The position numbers and the translations under genes are program-made. Below are positions 1 through 6,491 of a stretch of DNA of 19,896 bases, in pieces. The notes beneath the pieces are model-generated. The model saw nothing but the letters and a program-made list of their open reading frames with translations, did not search any database and was not told where the DNA came from. How positions within the stretch are numbered: position 1 is the stretch's first letter; every line of letters starts with the position of its first letter. The stretch covers positions 1 to 19,896 of the forward strand of contig PXPA01000043.1 in the NCBI GenBank assembly GCA_003022255.1. Direction: 5' to 3'. This stretch comes from Parcubacteria group bacterium SW_6_46_9 (lineage in GTDB: Bacteria > Patescibacteriota > Minisyncoccia > Phycocordibacterales > SW-6-46-9).

Positions 1-277
1 ACCAGACAGCCAGCCCCGCAAACACTGAAACGCTTATAGCCCACCGGGCGATGCCGACAGGCAAGAGAAAAAAGAGGGCGGCTGTTCCGGCAATGGTAAG
101 CAAGCACGCCAGCGTGACAACAAGGATTAGTTTCGCTGTCCACGTAATTTTATCGTGTAACGACTGGGGTAAAGCCAATCCTTTTTCTTTCGCCGCAGAA
201 ACAGTTCGGGTAACATTGAAGTTCTCCAATTGTAGCAGATAGATATGAAAAAGTGGTAGCCGAAATATATCTTTCAT
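1..277 (-). CDS. Membrane protein, N-terminal part (possible membrane-anchored MurF-like ligase)
   Basis: Partial gene running off the left edge; 92 codons are visible. The start is the ATG at 277-275, which overlaps the TGA of the upstream hydrolase as ATGA, so translation is probably coupled. The N-terminus (MKDIFRLPLFHIYLLQLENF) is amphipathic. A basic stretch follows, then a hydrophobic segment at about residues 48-73 and another starting near 79, so it is an inner-membrane protein. In Patescibacteria some Mur ligases annotated as MurF carry such a membrane-associated N-terminus and a 'YLLQLEN'-like start; that resemblance comes from memory and is weak. No catalytic motif is visible because the gene is cut. 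Without the rest, 'membrane protein' is the safe call and MurF-like is inference. Confidence 0.6.
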   Translation of the reverse strand, partial: MKDIFRLPLFHIYLLQLENFNVTRTVSAAKEKGLALPQSLHDKITWTAKLILVVTLACLLTIAGTAALFFLLPVGIARWAISVSVFAGLAVW

Positions 278-1029
278 ACAAATTGTTGGTTAAACGCAGA
301 TAGCTCATCGAGAAATTCATCTGGACAGTCAATAAACACATGATGCCCACCATCTAGTAATGTATGCGTTGCTTTGGGGGGTTTATTAGCAATAATTTCT
401 GCGTGTTTCGGTGGTGTCTTTGTGTCCTCCTTGCCCCAGATAATGTGTACAGGAATTGAAATATCGCTTAATTTTTGAGTTTGGTCCTCACGAAGTATCG
501 TCTGCATTGTTTTTCGCAGATTCTCGTTTTCCGGCGGCCGGTCAGCACCGATACAATCATACAGTGGCCCTTTCAGTCTGCGTAGTCCCGGAAGCTGAAA
601 CAGCGGAGACAACCAGTGCCCAAGCCAAGAAAGCAGTTTCGGCTCGGGGCTTCGTACGACCGCGGCATCAACAAGTACCAGCCCACTGATCCACTCAGGG
701 TTTTTTGCCGCCACAACTGTGGCAATCTGACCACCAAACGAGTGGCCGACAAGTATTATGTTATCTTTTTGTAGTTTTTGTACTATCTTGAAAACAGCAT
801 CTCGGTAATCAACAATACTCCACGGCTCTGATAGATCATCTGACCGACCAAACCCAGGCAAATCAACAGCAACACTTGTAAGGGGCAGCTGCTTACAGAC
901 CTGCCCCCACACCGACTTGTTGCCACCCCAGCCGTGCAGAAATACCCAAACAGTTTCGGTGTCCTTATCCCGAATTTCTAAGCTAACATCGTGATTTTCA
1001 GCTGTTACTGTTTTCGTCGTTTTTTTCAT
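274..1029 (-). CDS. Alpha/beta hydrolase
   Basis: 251-residue soluble alpha/beta-hydrolase fold enzyme of normal family length. Visible motifs are the oxyanion-hole HGWGG (residues 32-36), the nucleophile elbow GHSFGG with Ser97, the acid in WGKEDTKTP (Asp202) and the catalytic His in GGHH (about 229). A cap region follows the nucleophile strand (about 125-185). No signal peptide is seen, so it is probably cytoplasmic. It likely hydrolyses an ester or similar bond, but this family is too broad to name a substrate. It lies between ruvX, whose 3' end it overlaps by 32 bp, and the partial membrane protein, with a 4-bp ATGA overlap, so the three form one operon. The ATG at 1029 is chosen because it is the first in frame; no good ribosome binding site is visible. 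Confidence 0.9.
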   Translation of the reverse strand: MKKTTKTVTAENHDVSLEIRDKDTETVWVFLHGWGGNKSVWGQVCKQLPLTSVAVDLPGFGRSDDLSEPWSIVDYRDAVFKIVQKLQKDNIILVGHSFGGQIATVVAAKNPEWISGLVLVDAAVVRSPEPKLLSWLGHWLSPLFQLPGLRRLKGPLYDCIGADRPPENENLRKTMQTILREDQTQKLSDISIPVHIIWGKEDTKTPPKHAEIIANKPPKATHTLLDGGHHVFIDCPDEFLDELSAFNQQFV

Positions 1030-1405
1030 CCCGCTGGTTTAGGTAACGGTTTAAAATGACTGCGGCGGCCGAACCGTCAACGTGCATTGGCGATCCGGGC
1101 TGTCTTTTGGCAGCTACCGAACTACCAAACTCATCGGCAAACACAATGTTGGTTTCCAAAGAGTTGATAAGACCGTTCGCAAATTCTTTGGCGTGTTCCA
1201 TAACCGGGTTTTCTCTGCCGGAGCGGTCTTTTGATTCGCCAATTACAATCGTATCTATTTTCTTTTTCTTACAAACCTCGACAACCTCCTTTAGCGCATC
1301 ACCGTCGTTATCAATAACTTTAAGTGGTGTCGCAATCTTGTTCTGGCTGTCGGCCGTGGCTAAACCAATCCGTTTTGTGCCGTAATCAATTCCAAGAAAT
1401 TTCAT
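998..1405 (-). CDS. ruvX: Putative Holliday junction resolvase RuvX/YqgF
   Basis: 135-residue YqgF/RuvX family protein with an RNase H-like fold, thought to act in Holliday junction processing or pre-16S rRNA maturation. The N-terminal GIDYGTKRIG (residues 5-14) carries Asp7. The acidic DE pair at 91-92 and the D of DGSAAAVILNRYL (Asp110) match the other catalytic positions. The usual GLP loop reads IVIGESKDRSG (53-63), and the usual DER-TT motif reads DEFGSS, so the family Arg is absent. I recall the GES variant from Patescibacteria homologues. The frame is open upstream, but the start is placed at ATG 1405 because GIDYG then lies at the usual distance and a TATAAT sits 6 nt before it. First gene of the operon with the hydrolase. 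Confidence 0.9.
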   Translation of the reverse strand: MKFLGIDYGTKRIGLATADSQNKIATPLKVIDNDGDALKEVVEVCKKKKIDTIVIGESKDRSGRENPVMEHAKEFANGLINSLETNIVFADEFGSSVAAKRQPGSPMHVDGSAAAVILNRYLNQRDEKNDENSNS

Positions 1406-1411
1406 AAAAAT

Positions 1412-1417
1412 ATTATA
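1412..1417 (-). promoter_or_regulatory. -10 box of ruvX, leaderless start
   Basis: Minus-strand TATAAT ends 6 nt before the ruvX ATG at 1405, so transcription would begin at or next to the start codon. No good -35 box is seen 17 nt upstream. It supports the shorter RuvX start. Confidence 0.55.
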
Positions 1418-1491
1418 AAGCCACAAATTAAGAGTAGCAGAATTTACAACCTTTTTCATCTTAGCTTGACCATAAAAAAGGTAGGGACTGA

Positions 1492-1520
1492 TTGCAAAGT
1501 AACAGTTTTACAAGTATTAT
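1492..1520 (+). promoter_or_regulatory. Promoter of tRNA-Ser
   Basis: -35 TTGCAA (1492-1497), 17-nt spacer, -10 TATTAT (1515-1520). The transcript would start near 1527, about 80 nt before tRNA-Ser. The leader contains a perfect 9-bp hairpin, CCATGAACC (1550-1558) with GGTTCATGG (1565-1573) and a 6-nt loop. Its role is unknown. Confidence 0.6.
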
Positions 1521-1608
1521 TTTAATGTGTAAATAAGGCGGGGTGGCAGCCATGAACCATGTGAGGTTCATGGTATAAGCCTCAGTTGTGTGTTAACTCA
1601 CAAATTCG

Positions 1609-1697
1609 GGAGGGGTGACAGAGCCTGGTTTATTGTGGCGGTCTTGAAAACCGCTGTGGGGTTACACCCACCGTGGGTTCAAATCCCACCCCCTCCG
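1609..1697 (+). tRNA. tRNA-Ser (anticodon UGA)
   Basis: 89-nt class II tRNA. The acceptor GGAGGGG (1609-1615) pairs with CCCCTCC (1690-1696), with discriminator G1697. The anticodon stem GCGGT/ACCGC encloses the loop CTTGAAA, giving anticodon UGA. The long variable arm (GTGGG/CCCAC) is the serine hallmark. The T-arm is GTGGG-TTCAAAT-CCCAC (1673-1689). The 3' CCA is not encoded; the genome continues CAA, so CCA addition is needed. A tRNA-matched structured trailer follows directly. Confidence 0.96.
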
Positions 1698-1879
1698 CAA
1701 ATTTGAACACAGTGAAAGTTTCGGATGGGAGAACGGTGCGTTTGTACCGTTCGTGTGGGATTTGAAGCCCGCAGCGATGTGCGAGTTTCTGCCGAAAGCA
1801 GAAGGCGAGCACCGCGAGGGCCGGCTCGGAAGCAGCCGCCGTCAGGCGGCTGACTGGAGAGAAATCCCACCCCCTCCGC
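1698..1879 (+). ncRNA. tRNA-Ser trailer cassette with anti-T-arm and T-arm copy
   Basis: Structured non-coding trailer, 182 nt. Parts in order: hairpin 1 starts in the tRNA's last bases (CCG..CGG, about 1695-1724, two mismatches) with loop GAACACAGTG. Hairpin 2 is GAACGGT (1731-1737) with ACCGTTC (1746-1752). The anti-T-arm GTGGGATTTGAA (1755-1766) is the exact complement of TTCAAATCCCAC in the tRNA (1678-1689). Hairpin 3 has inner part TTTCTGC-CGAAA-GCAGAAGG (about 1786-1805). Hairpin 4 is AGCCGCC-GTCA-GGCGGCT (1834-1851). Last comes an 18-nt exact sense copy of the tRNA 3' region at 1862-1879 (original 1681-1698). The same plan occurs after tRNA-Arg and tRNA-Lys with different sequence, so it is a family of tRNA-matched elements. 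Function unknown; the RNA type is inferred from the conserved fold. Confidence 0.6.
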
Positions 1880-1940
1880 CGAACTTACAGATGAGTCGGC
1901 CGACAGCTCCCTTTTTCTCTTGGAGTGATGTGAGCGGTCA

Positions 1941-2276
1941 TTACTCATCAAGCTCAGTGTCGCTTGCTTCTTTTGGGTTCTCTATGTTAAGCATGTTAAC
2001 GCTCGTGTATGCATTCAGCGTTAGTCCGGGAATAAACGAAAAGCCGGCAAAATACAGTCCCCACTCAACTAAGAGCCACAGCCAGTTTGATTCCACATTC
2101 TGGAACGCTTCGACCGGACTAAGCCCATGGCACCACAGCCAAGCGTAAATCACCACATACCCCAAACCGTTGATAAGCCAGCCAACGAGCGGAACCAGCC
2201 CGAGCACATCGAAAACGGCTGCTGTGGCAATTATCGACCACCGAGTGTTTGTTGTGATTGTGCCGGTATCGGACAT
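1941..2276 (-). CDS. Small membrane protein, unknown
   Basis: 111-residue protein, not recognised. Hydrophobic segments at about residues 14-46 (two close helices, with a GLVPLVGWLINGLG core) and about 64-90 suggest three membrane helices. The tail is short and acidic (KEASDTELDE) and probably cytoplasmic. No signal peptide or catalytic motif is visible. It is divergent from the ATP-grasp gene at 2358 across an 81-bp intergenic region with a TATAAT on each strand. It stands alone, its 3' end facing the tRNA-Ser cassette. The membrane protein call is firm from composition; function is unknown. Confidence 0.75.
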   Translation of the reverse strand: MSDTGTITTNTRWSIIATAAVFDVLGLVPLVGWLINGLGYVVIYAWLWCHGLSPVEAFQNVESNWLWLLVEWGLYFAGFSFIPGLTLNAYTSVNMLNIENPKEASDTELDE

Positions 2277-2314
2277 GATAGGTTTGTTTTAGGTATCTCT
2301 TAGACTTCAAGCCT

Positions 2315-2320
2315 ATTATA
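2315..2320 (-). promoter_or_regulatory. -10 box of the 1941-2276 gene
   Basis: Minus-strand TATAAT about 38 nt before the ATG at 2276. A TTGACT lies upstream (2333-2338), but its 12-nt spacing is too short for a normal -35, so only the -10 box is supported. Confidence 0.4.
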
Positions 2321-2345
2321 GGTTCCGTGCGTAGTCAAAGCACAG

Positions 2346-2351
2346 TATAAT
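2346..2351 (+). promoter_or_regulatory. -10 box of the ATP-grasp gene, leaderless start
   Basis: Perfect TATAAT with only 6 nt between it and the ATG at 2358. The mRNA would start at the codon itself. No convincing -35 box is seen. Confidence 0.55.
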
Positions 2352-2357
2352 ACGAGT

Positions 2358-3521
2358 ATGGATGTATCTCCGTGCCCACACTGCCAGCCGTATGAAGAGT
2401 ACACTCATATTGATGATTACATTAACTCTTTAGTTAGTCCGGTTCTTTCGGCGGTATTTCCCACCACCAGCGAACACACAACGAACTGGCTGTGGCTAAA
2501 AATCCTCCGAGCGCTTCGTATAATTGGGGTAGTCAATTTTCTTTCTGACCCGGACAGAACCAAGTTGTACAACCGCGGCTTAATATTTTTTGACGAAGCA
2601 GTTCGTCGCGGAATCGATATCCGGGTCGTCACAATTTTTGGATACTATAAAGATGGTGATAATCTAAAACTTTTCTCGCAACTCCCGTGCCCGCCCCCAG
2701 CTGCCGACAGCCGAATAGATAACAAAGCGTGGACCAAACGAACCCTTAAAGACGCTGGAATCCCTGTATCCCAAGGCCAAAGCTTCTTTGCAAAACAGTC
2801 CGGCCTGCATTGGGGCCACAGTATCGGATATCCGCTGGCGGTAAAACCAACACACGGATCCTTAAGTAAACACGTTACTGTCAACATTGAAAATAAAAAC
2901 GAGCTAAACCACGCTATAGATATCGCCAAGCAGTTCAGCGCCCGGTACATCGTTGAAAAACACCTTCCGGGCAACCTGTACCGAGCCACCGTTGTCAATC
3001 GAGAGCGTGTCTTTGTCTGCCAGAAACGTCGTCCGCATGTGGTTGGCGACGGCGAGCACACAATCAAACAGTTAATCAAAAGCAAAAACGCCAACGACAG
3101 TCGCGGTCACACCAAGCAGAAAAACACCACCTTGCACGTGATTGATACCGACCGAGCCCGGCAGTTTCTTACCGACACTGAGTACAACCTGGCGTCAGTC
3201 CCTAACCTAAATGAGATGGTATTACTATCCAACACCTACACGCTGGCAGCCGGCTGTGACATTATTGGGTGCACAGAGTCAGTTCATGAAGACAATGTGC
3301 TCGTATTTCGGCAGGCTGCAAACACGCTTTCTGCCGGGTTGGTTGGATTTGATTTTATCTGTCCAAATATCACTACTTCTTGGAAGAACCAGCAGTGCGG
3401 TATTATTGAGGCAAACACCAAGCCGTATATTGACATGCACGCTCATCCGTCCAAAGGTACAGCCCAGCCGGTAGCCGAAGTAATGTGGAACGTGTTGGAT
3501 TACCAGAATGCTACTATGTAA
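2358..3521 (+). CDS. ATP-grasp protein, cyanophycin-synthetase-like
   Basis: 387 residues. The C-terminal two-thirds is an ATP-grasp domain resembling that of cyanophycin synthetase: AVKP (Lys163), IVEKHLPG (199-206), RRPHVVGDGEHTI (224-236), GFDFI (Asp331) and the metal-binding IIEANTKPYIDMHAHP (Glu351, Asn353). Such enzymes use ATP to join a carboxylate to an amino group. Full CphA is over 800 residues and has a C-terminal Mur-ligase-like domain, which is absent, so true cyanophycin synthesis is doubtful; another amide ligation is more likely. The N-terminal 110 residues hold a C-x-x-C (Cys6, Cys9) and no known motif. The downstream membrane protein starts 5 nt after the stop, so they are probably co-transcribed. 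The substrate cannot be named. Confidence 0.8.
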   Translation: MDVSPCPHCQPYEEYTHIDDYINSLVSPVLSAVFPTTSEHTTNWLWLKILRALRIIGVVNFLSDPDRTKLYNRGLIFFDEAVRRGIDIRVVTIFGYYKDGDNLKLFSQLPCPPPAADSRIDNKAWTKRTLKDAGIPVSQGQSFFAKQSGLHWGHSIGYPLAVKPTHGSLSKHVTVNIENKNELNHAIDIAKQFSARYIVEKHLPGNLYRATVVNRERVFVCQKRRPHVVGDGEHTIKQLIKSKNANDSRGHTKQKNTTLHVIDTDRARQFLTDTEYNLASVPNLNEMVLLSNTYTLAAGCDIIGCTESVHEDNVLVFRQAANTLSAGLVGFDFICPNITTSWKNQQCGIIEANTKPYIDMHAHPSKGTAQPVAEVMWNVLDYQNATM

Positions 3522-3526
3522 ACAGT

Positions 3527-3985
3527 ATGGCAGACAGTATCTCCTGGACAGCTCCAGAATTTAATTACACGCCAAAAGGGCCGGACTGGTACTGGATGGT
3601 CGGCCTGATTACACTAACGCTTGTCATTATAGCCTTATCGTTAGGTAACATACTATTTGCAATCGTGCTTATTGTCGGATCTTTTGCCATAAGTTTTCAA
3701 GCATCGCAACAACCAGACGTTATAGAAATAAAAGTAACCAAACAAGGCGTTCAGGTAGCTGATACCCTTTACCCGTTCTCCTCCTTACAGTCTTTTTGGG
3801 TTATCAACAACCCGCAGGAGCAAAAACTTATCCTCAAATCAGAAAAAACTTACATGCCGTATGTCGTTGTTCCTATTGATAATGTCAACCCGGAAAACGT
3901 GCGGCATTTTCTTTTGCAGTATCTACCAGAAGAGAAGCTGAAAGAACCGCTTTCGCAGAAAATTATGGAGTATTTGGGGTTCTAG
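3527..3985 (+). CDS. Two-helix membrane protein, possible PH-like domain
   Basis: 152 residues from the ATG at 3527. An earlier in-frame start at 3485 would overlap the ATP-grasp gene and adds nothing conserved-looking. After a short polar N-terminus (MADSISWTAPEF), two adjacent membrane helices span about residues 22-58 (WMVGLITLTLVIIALSLG and NILFAIVLIVGSFAIS). A cytoplasmic-looking beta-rich part (60-152) follows. This layout resembles small bacterial proteins with a PH-like domain behind a helical hairpin that are common in Patescibacteria, but this is a resemblance in layout, not a motif match. Probably in one transcript with the ATP-grasp enzyme. Function unknown. Confidence 0.75.
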   Translation: MADSISWTAPEFNYTPKGPDWYWMVGLITLTLVIIALSLGNILFAIVLIVGSFAISFQASQQPDVIEIKVTKQGVQVADTLYPFSSLQSFWVINNPQEQKLILKSEKTYMPYVVVPIDNVNPENVRHFLLQYLPEEKLKEPLSQKIMEYLGF

Positions 3986-4736
3986 GGCGTTCGCACCCCG
4001 TGTTTTGTTTCGGTACGAAAAATCTCCAGCGTAGATTTTTCTCAGTCCTCGGTTCGTTCTCCCCCACTACATGTGTAGTGGGGGGGCATGCCCGCTCACT
4101 GTGCTGGGAGTGAAGCGACCGAATACTTTCGGGGTGCGGAGCCCGAACAAAACAGGGATACTCACATCAGTTGTCGCTCATCCGCCAGGGCGAATTCGCT
4201 CCGAGAGTATTGCCAAAATCTTAGAGTGATTCAAGGCACATGAGAAACGGAGTGTTCACTCAGTTAGGGCACGTCCGAGATCTATGATGTAAACCGATTT
4301 TGCTAAGGAAGTGCCAGTAATTGCCGTATTATGTTTATAACTCCGCTGAGGGCTCTCGATTAGTTGGCAAAGATTGCTTTTCGTTTTACCTTTTCACAGG
4401 TCCGACCAGTGATTCGGCTGGATGGTGTATTAAAAGTGTACTTTTCGTGGGGAGGTTTAGACCTTGCACATGGTCTCAATCAGTTTTGGGTCTACCAGAT
4501 AGCCTACAGAATCCCAACAGCAAAGAGTGTTTGAGCTAGTAAAATTTACTTCACAAGTTTGCTAGAATAAAAAAAAGTACGGATTTACGCCCGGAGTTTT
4601 TATTAAAATTTGTATCAAAAAGAGTGGGATGTGGGGTCCTAAACTCATTAACCTTGAACACTTTCAGGCTTTGTTAAGAATCAAGATTAAAAATTCTAAA
4701 TTCAAAATATAAAAAATGCTAATATAGAAGTGAGTT
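3986..4736 (+). other. Long non-coding interval with inverted repeats
   Basis: 751 bp without a credible gene; the only long open frame (4321-4539) starts at TTG and has no protein-like features. The first 170 bp are rich in structure. A 9-bp hairpin lies at 4017-4041 (GAAAAATCT/AGATTTTTC), a 10-bp G/C-rich hairpin at 4061-4084 (CCCCCACTAC-ATGT-GTAGTGGGGG), and a small one at 4119-4132. Two further pairs interleave: GCACCCCG (3993-4000) with CGGGGTGC (4130-4137), and TGTTTTGTT (4001-4009) with AACAAAACA (4146-4154). The rest (4160-4736) becomes AT-rich towards the pilin gene. I looked for tmRNA, RNase P RNA, SRP RNA and rRNA signatures and saw none. Confidence 0.5.
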
Positions 4737-5495
4737 ATGCTCCTCTCCCCCAACCACAAACCTTCAGGCTTCACCCTGATTGAACTTCTGGTTGTCATCT
4801 CCATTATTAGTCTGTTATCCAGTGCTATTTTAACCGGACTTTCCGGAGCAAGAAATCAAGCCCGCCTTGCCGCCAACAAGCGTTTTGAAACAGCAGTCCG
4901 ATCATCAATTAGTGATTGTTCGGTTGCTTTCTACAACTTTGAAAGCACAAGCGGCTCCACCGTGCGAGAAGCTGGTGGTACCGGACCAGACGGGGCAGTA
5001 TCAGGAACTCTAGAAAGAGTCGATAGTTTAGACGGGCTCGGAAAAGCAATCAGATTCGTAGACGGCAGAAACGACGAGGTCAAAGTCCCTGACAAAGCAG
5101 TAGACCGGACAAAACCTTTAACAGTAACCGGTTGGGCAAAAATTGATGGTTGGCCGAGCCAGCATGGCTTTTTCTTTGCTGATGATAATGAACAATTTCA
5201 GCTTGGCCTTGAAAACAACATCACCGAGTATGAACTCGAGGCCGAAACTCAAAACAACAGCATCCGCATGTCCGGCCCAAAAGCAGACCAAAGCGAGTGG
5301 TTCCACATGGCTGGAGTCTATGACCGAAAGCAGAGCGAAATAAGAATGTACATAGACGGAAAGATGGTTAACTCAGTCTCTGCATCCGGCGATCTCAAAC
5401 CAGGAAACCTTTTTCTTGGTGGTAAAGGATACTTAGGTGGAAGCCAATGGGATGGGCTTGCCGATAACATTCGTATTTACGACTGCGCCTTTTGA
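4737..5495 (+). CDS. Type IV pilin-like protein with LamG-like domain
   Basis: 252 residues. The N-terminus is a class III prepilin signal: a short leader ending in Gly11, then FTLIELLVVISIISLLSS (12-29), with Glu16 at +5 of the mature protein. PilD-type peptidase would cut and methylate at Phe12. The helix anchors it in the membrane or pilus fibre. From about residue 60 to the end is a concanavalin/LamG-like fold (SVAFYNFESTSGSTVREAGG, a TGWAKIDGW strand, GVYDRKQSEIRMYIDG, terminal DNIRIYDCAF), suggesting ligand or surface binding. Pilin-LamG fusions are frequent in Patescibacteria. A TAATAT (4720-4725) lies 11 nt before the ATG. The PilB ATPase at 19070 could serve the same apparatus, but it is not linked. 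Confidence 0.88.
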   Translation: MLLSPNHKPSGFTLIELLVVISIISLLSSAILTGLSGARNQARLAANKRFETAVRSSISDCSVAFYNFESTSGSTVREAGGTGPDGAVSGTLERVDSLDGLGKAIRFVDGRNDEVKVPDKAVDRTKPLTVTGWAKIDGWPSQHGFFFADDNEQFQLGLENNITEYELEAETQNNSIRMSGPKADQSEWFHMAGVYDRKQSEIRMYIDGKMVNSVSASGDLKPGNLFLGGKGYLGGSQWDGLADNIRIYDCAF

Positions 5496-5576
5496 TCAAA
5501 CCATTAGTTGTTAGTTGAAATAATTTACATGTTTCAGACGAGTAAACTCTTAACATAATGTAAACCACCCCGGGCT

Positions 5577-6491
5577 GGGTAACATAAAGTAAATGGGTCA
5601 GGTACACTGAGTAATGTCAAGAAATTACCAGGTAACCCAACCCATTCACATGAACAATTCTAGCATATTAGAGCAAGTACCTTCTACCCAGACATTACGA
5701 ACGCACCTCAAGCGATTAATCTTTCCCGATGACGGTCGACCACAGTGTCCACAGTGCGGAAGTCGGCAAGCCAGAAGTATCAAACGAGCACAGCGGTGGC
5801 GTTGTCGGCGGTGTCGGCATCCGTTCAGTATCAAAAGCTGTTGTTCGTTTCTCAAGCACAGTAAGCTATCCTTAGAGACAATCTGGCTTCTGGTCTGGTG
5901 CTGGCAAGAAGAGATACCGAAAGACCAGACTGCCGATATTTGTGGTGTCTCAGCGGTAACAGCGTATAGCTGGTTTGCGAAATTCCGGAATAATATCCCG
6001 CAAAAGCGGGCTGAGACGGTGCTGGAAGAGGACACAGATACGGTTGCGTGTGATAAACTGTTTGTCGGTGAGAAAGCCGTCATGGGTGCCAAAGCGAAAG
6101 GCACACGCAATGTTGTGCTGAAAGTGTTGAGTGAATACCGAAGATCCGCACAAACAACACGCCGTGGAGTTTCTGATCCGCTTTGTGGCAACTGATACGA
6201 CTGTCTGTACCGACGGTGCCGGTATCTACCGCGGTATCGGTGATTACCACCGAATTACACACGAGTACGAGCGACACAACCAGTTTGAGTTCAGTCTAAC
6301 GGCCGAGACTGAAGGTGTCTGGGCGAACTTCCGGACGTTTGTTCGGCGGATGTATCATCACGTGACGACAGACAAACTGCCGGCGATCGTACATGAGTTC
6401 GCCTTGCGGTTTTCTCAAGACAGAATCTTTCGTTCACCGCGAGATTACTTTACACTATGCCTAACACCGAAACCATTTGCTTTATAGGGCC
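5577..6491 (+). mobile_element. IS1595-family-like insertion sequence, decayed
   Basis: About 915 bp with one transposase frame. The ends match imperfectly: left GGGTAACATAAAGTAAATGG (5577-5596) and, inverted, the right end reading ATAAAGCAAATGG (6473-6485 on the plus strand). CCCCGGGCT occurs at 5568-5576 and again at 6491-6499, an 8-9 bp target duplication consistent with the 8 bp usual for IS1595. One base of the right boundary is ambiguous. The right copy is the arm of an IS200/IS605-type end hairpin, so this element inserted into that element. The transposase is frameshifted, so the copy is probably dead. Confidence 0.8.
5614..6487 (+). pseudogene. IS1595-like transposase, frameshifted
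   Basis: DDE transposase of the ISXO2/IS1595 group in two frames. The first frame (5614-6195) holds the zinc ribbon (Cys45, Cys48, Cys64, Cys67 in CPQC...CRRC), a helix-turn-helix-like part and the first catalytic Asp in VACDKLFVGEK (Asp147). The second frame (from about 6131 to 6487, +1 relative) holds the second Asp in VCTDGAGIYRGI and the Glu region TEGVWANFRTFVRRMYHHV. The switch must be near 6131. No slippery heptamer is visible there, so an accidental frameshift is more likely than programmed frameshifting. The ATG at 5614 is the first start; a second Met at residue 13 is possible. The stop codon lies inside the right inverted repeat. Confidence 0.85.

Noticed and set aside
1681..1879. 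attL/attR of an integrated element at tRNA-Ser
   Set aside because: The 18-bp repeat looks like an attachment core, but the repeats are only 181 bp apart with no integrase, and the same plan occurs at two other tRNAs with an antisense segment.
1679..2148. Open frames over the tRNA-Ser trailer (131, 90 and 60 codons)
   Set aside because: They run across the tRNA or its hairpins and into the opposite strand of the membrane protein gene; composition is not protein-like.
4321..4539. 72-codon frame in the long intergenic region
   Set aside because: TTG start, no ribosome binding site, no recognisable domain or protein-like composition.
3986..4736. tmRNA, RNase P RNA, SRP RNA or rRNA fragment
   Set aside because: I searched for their conserved words (tag ending ALAA, GAGGAAAGTCC, the SRP GGAAGGG loop) and found none; GTGCCAG at about 4313 is too short to mean 16S rRNA.
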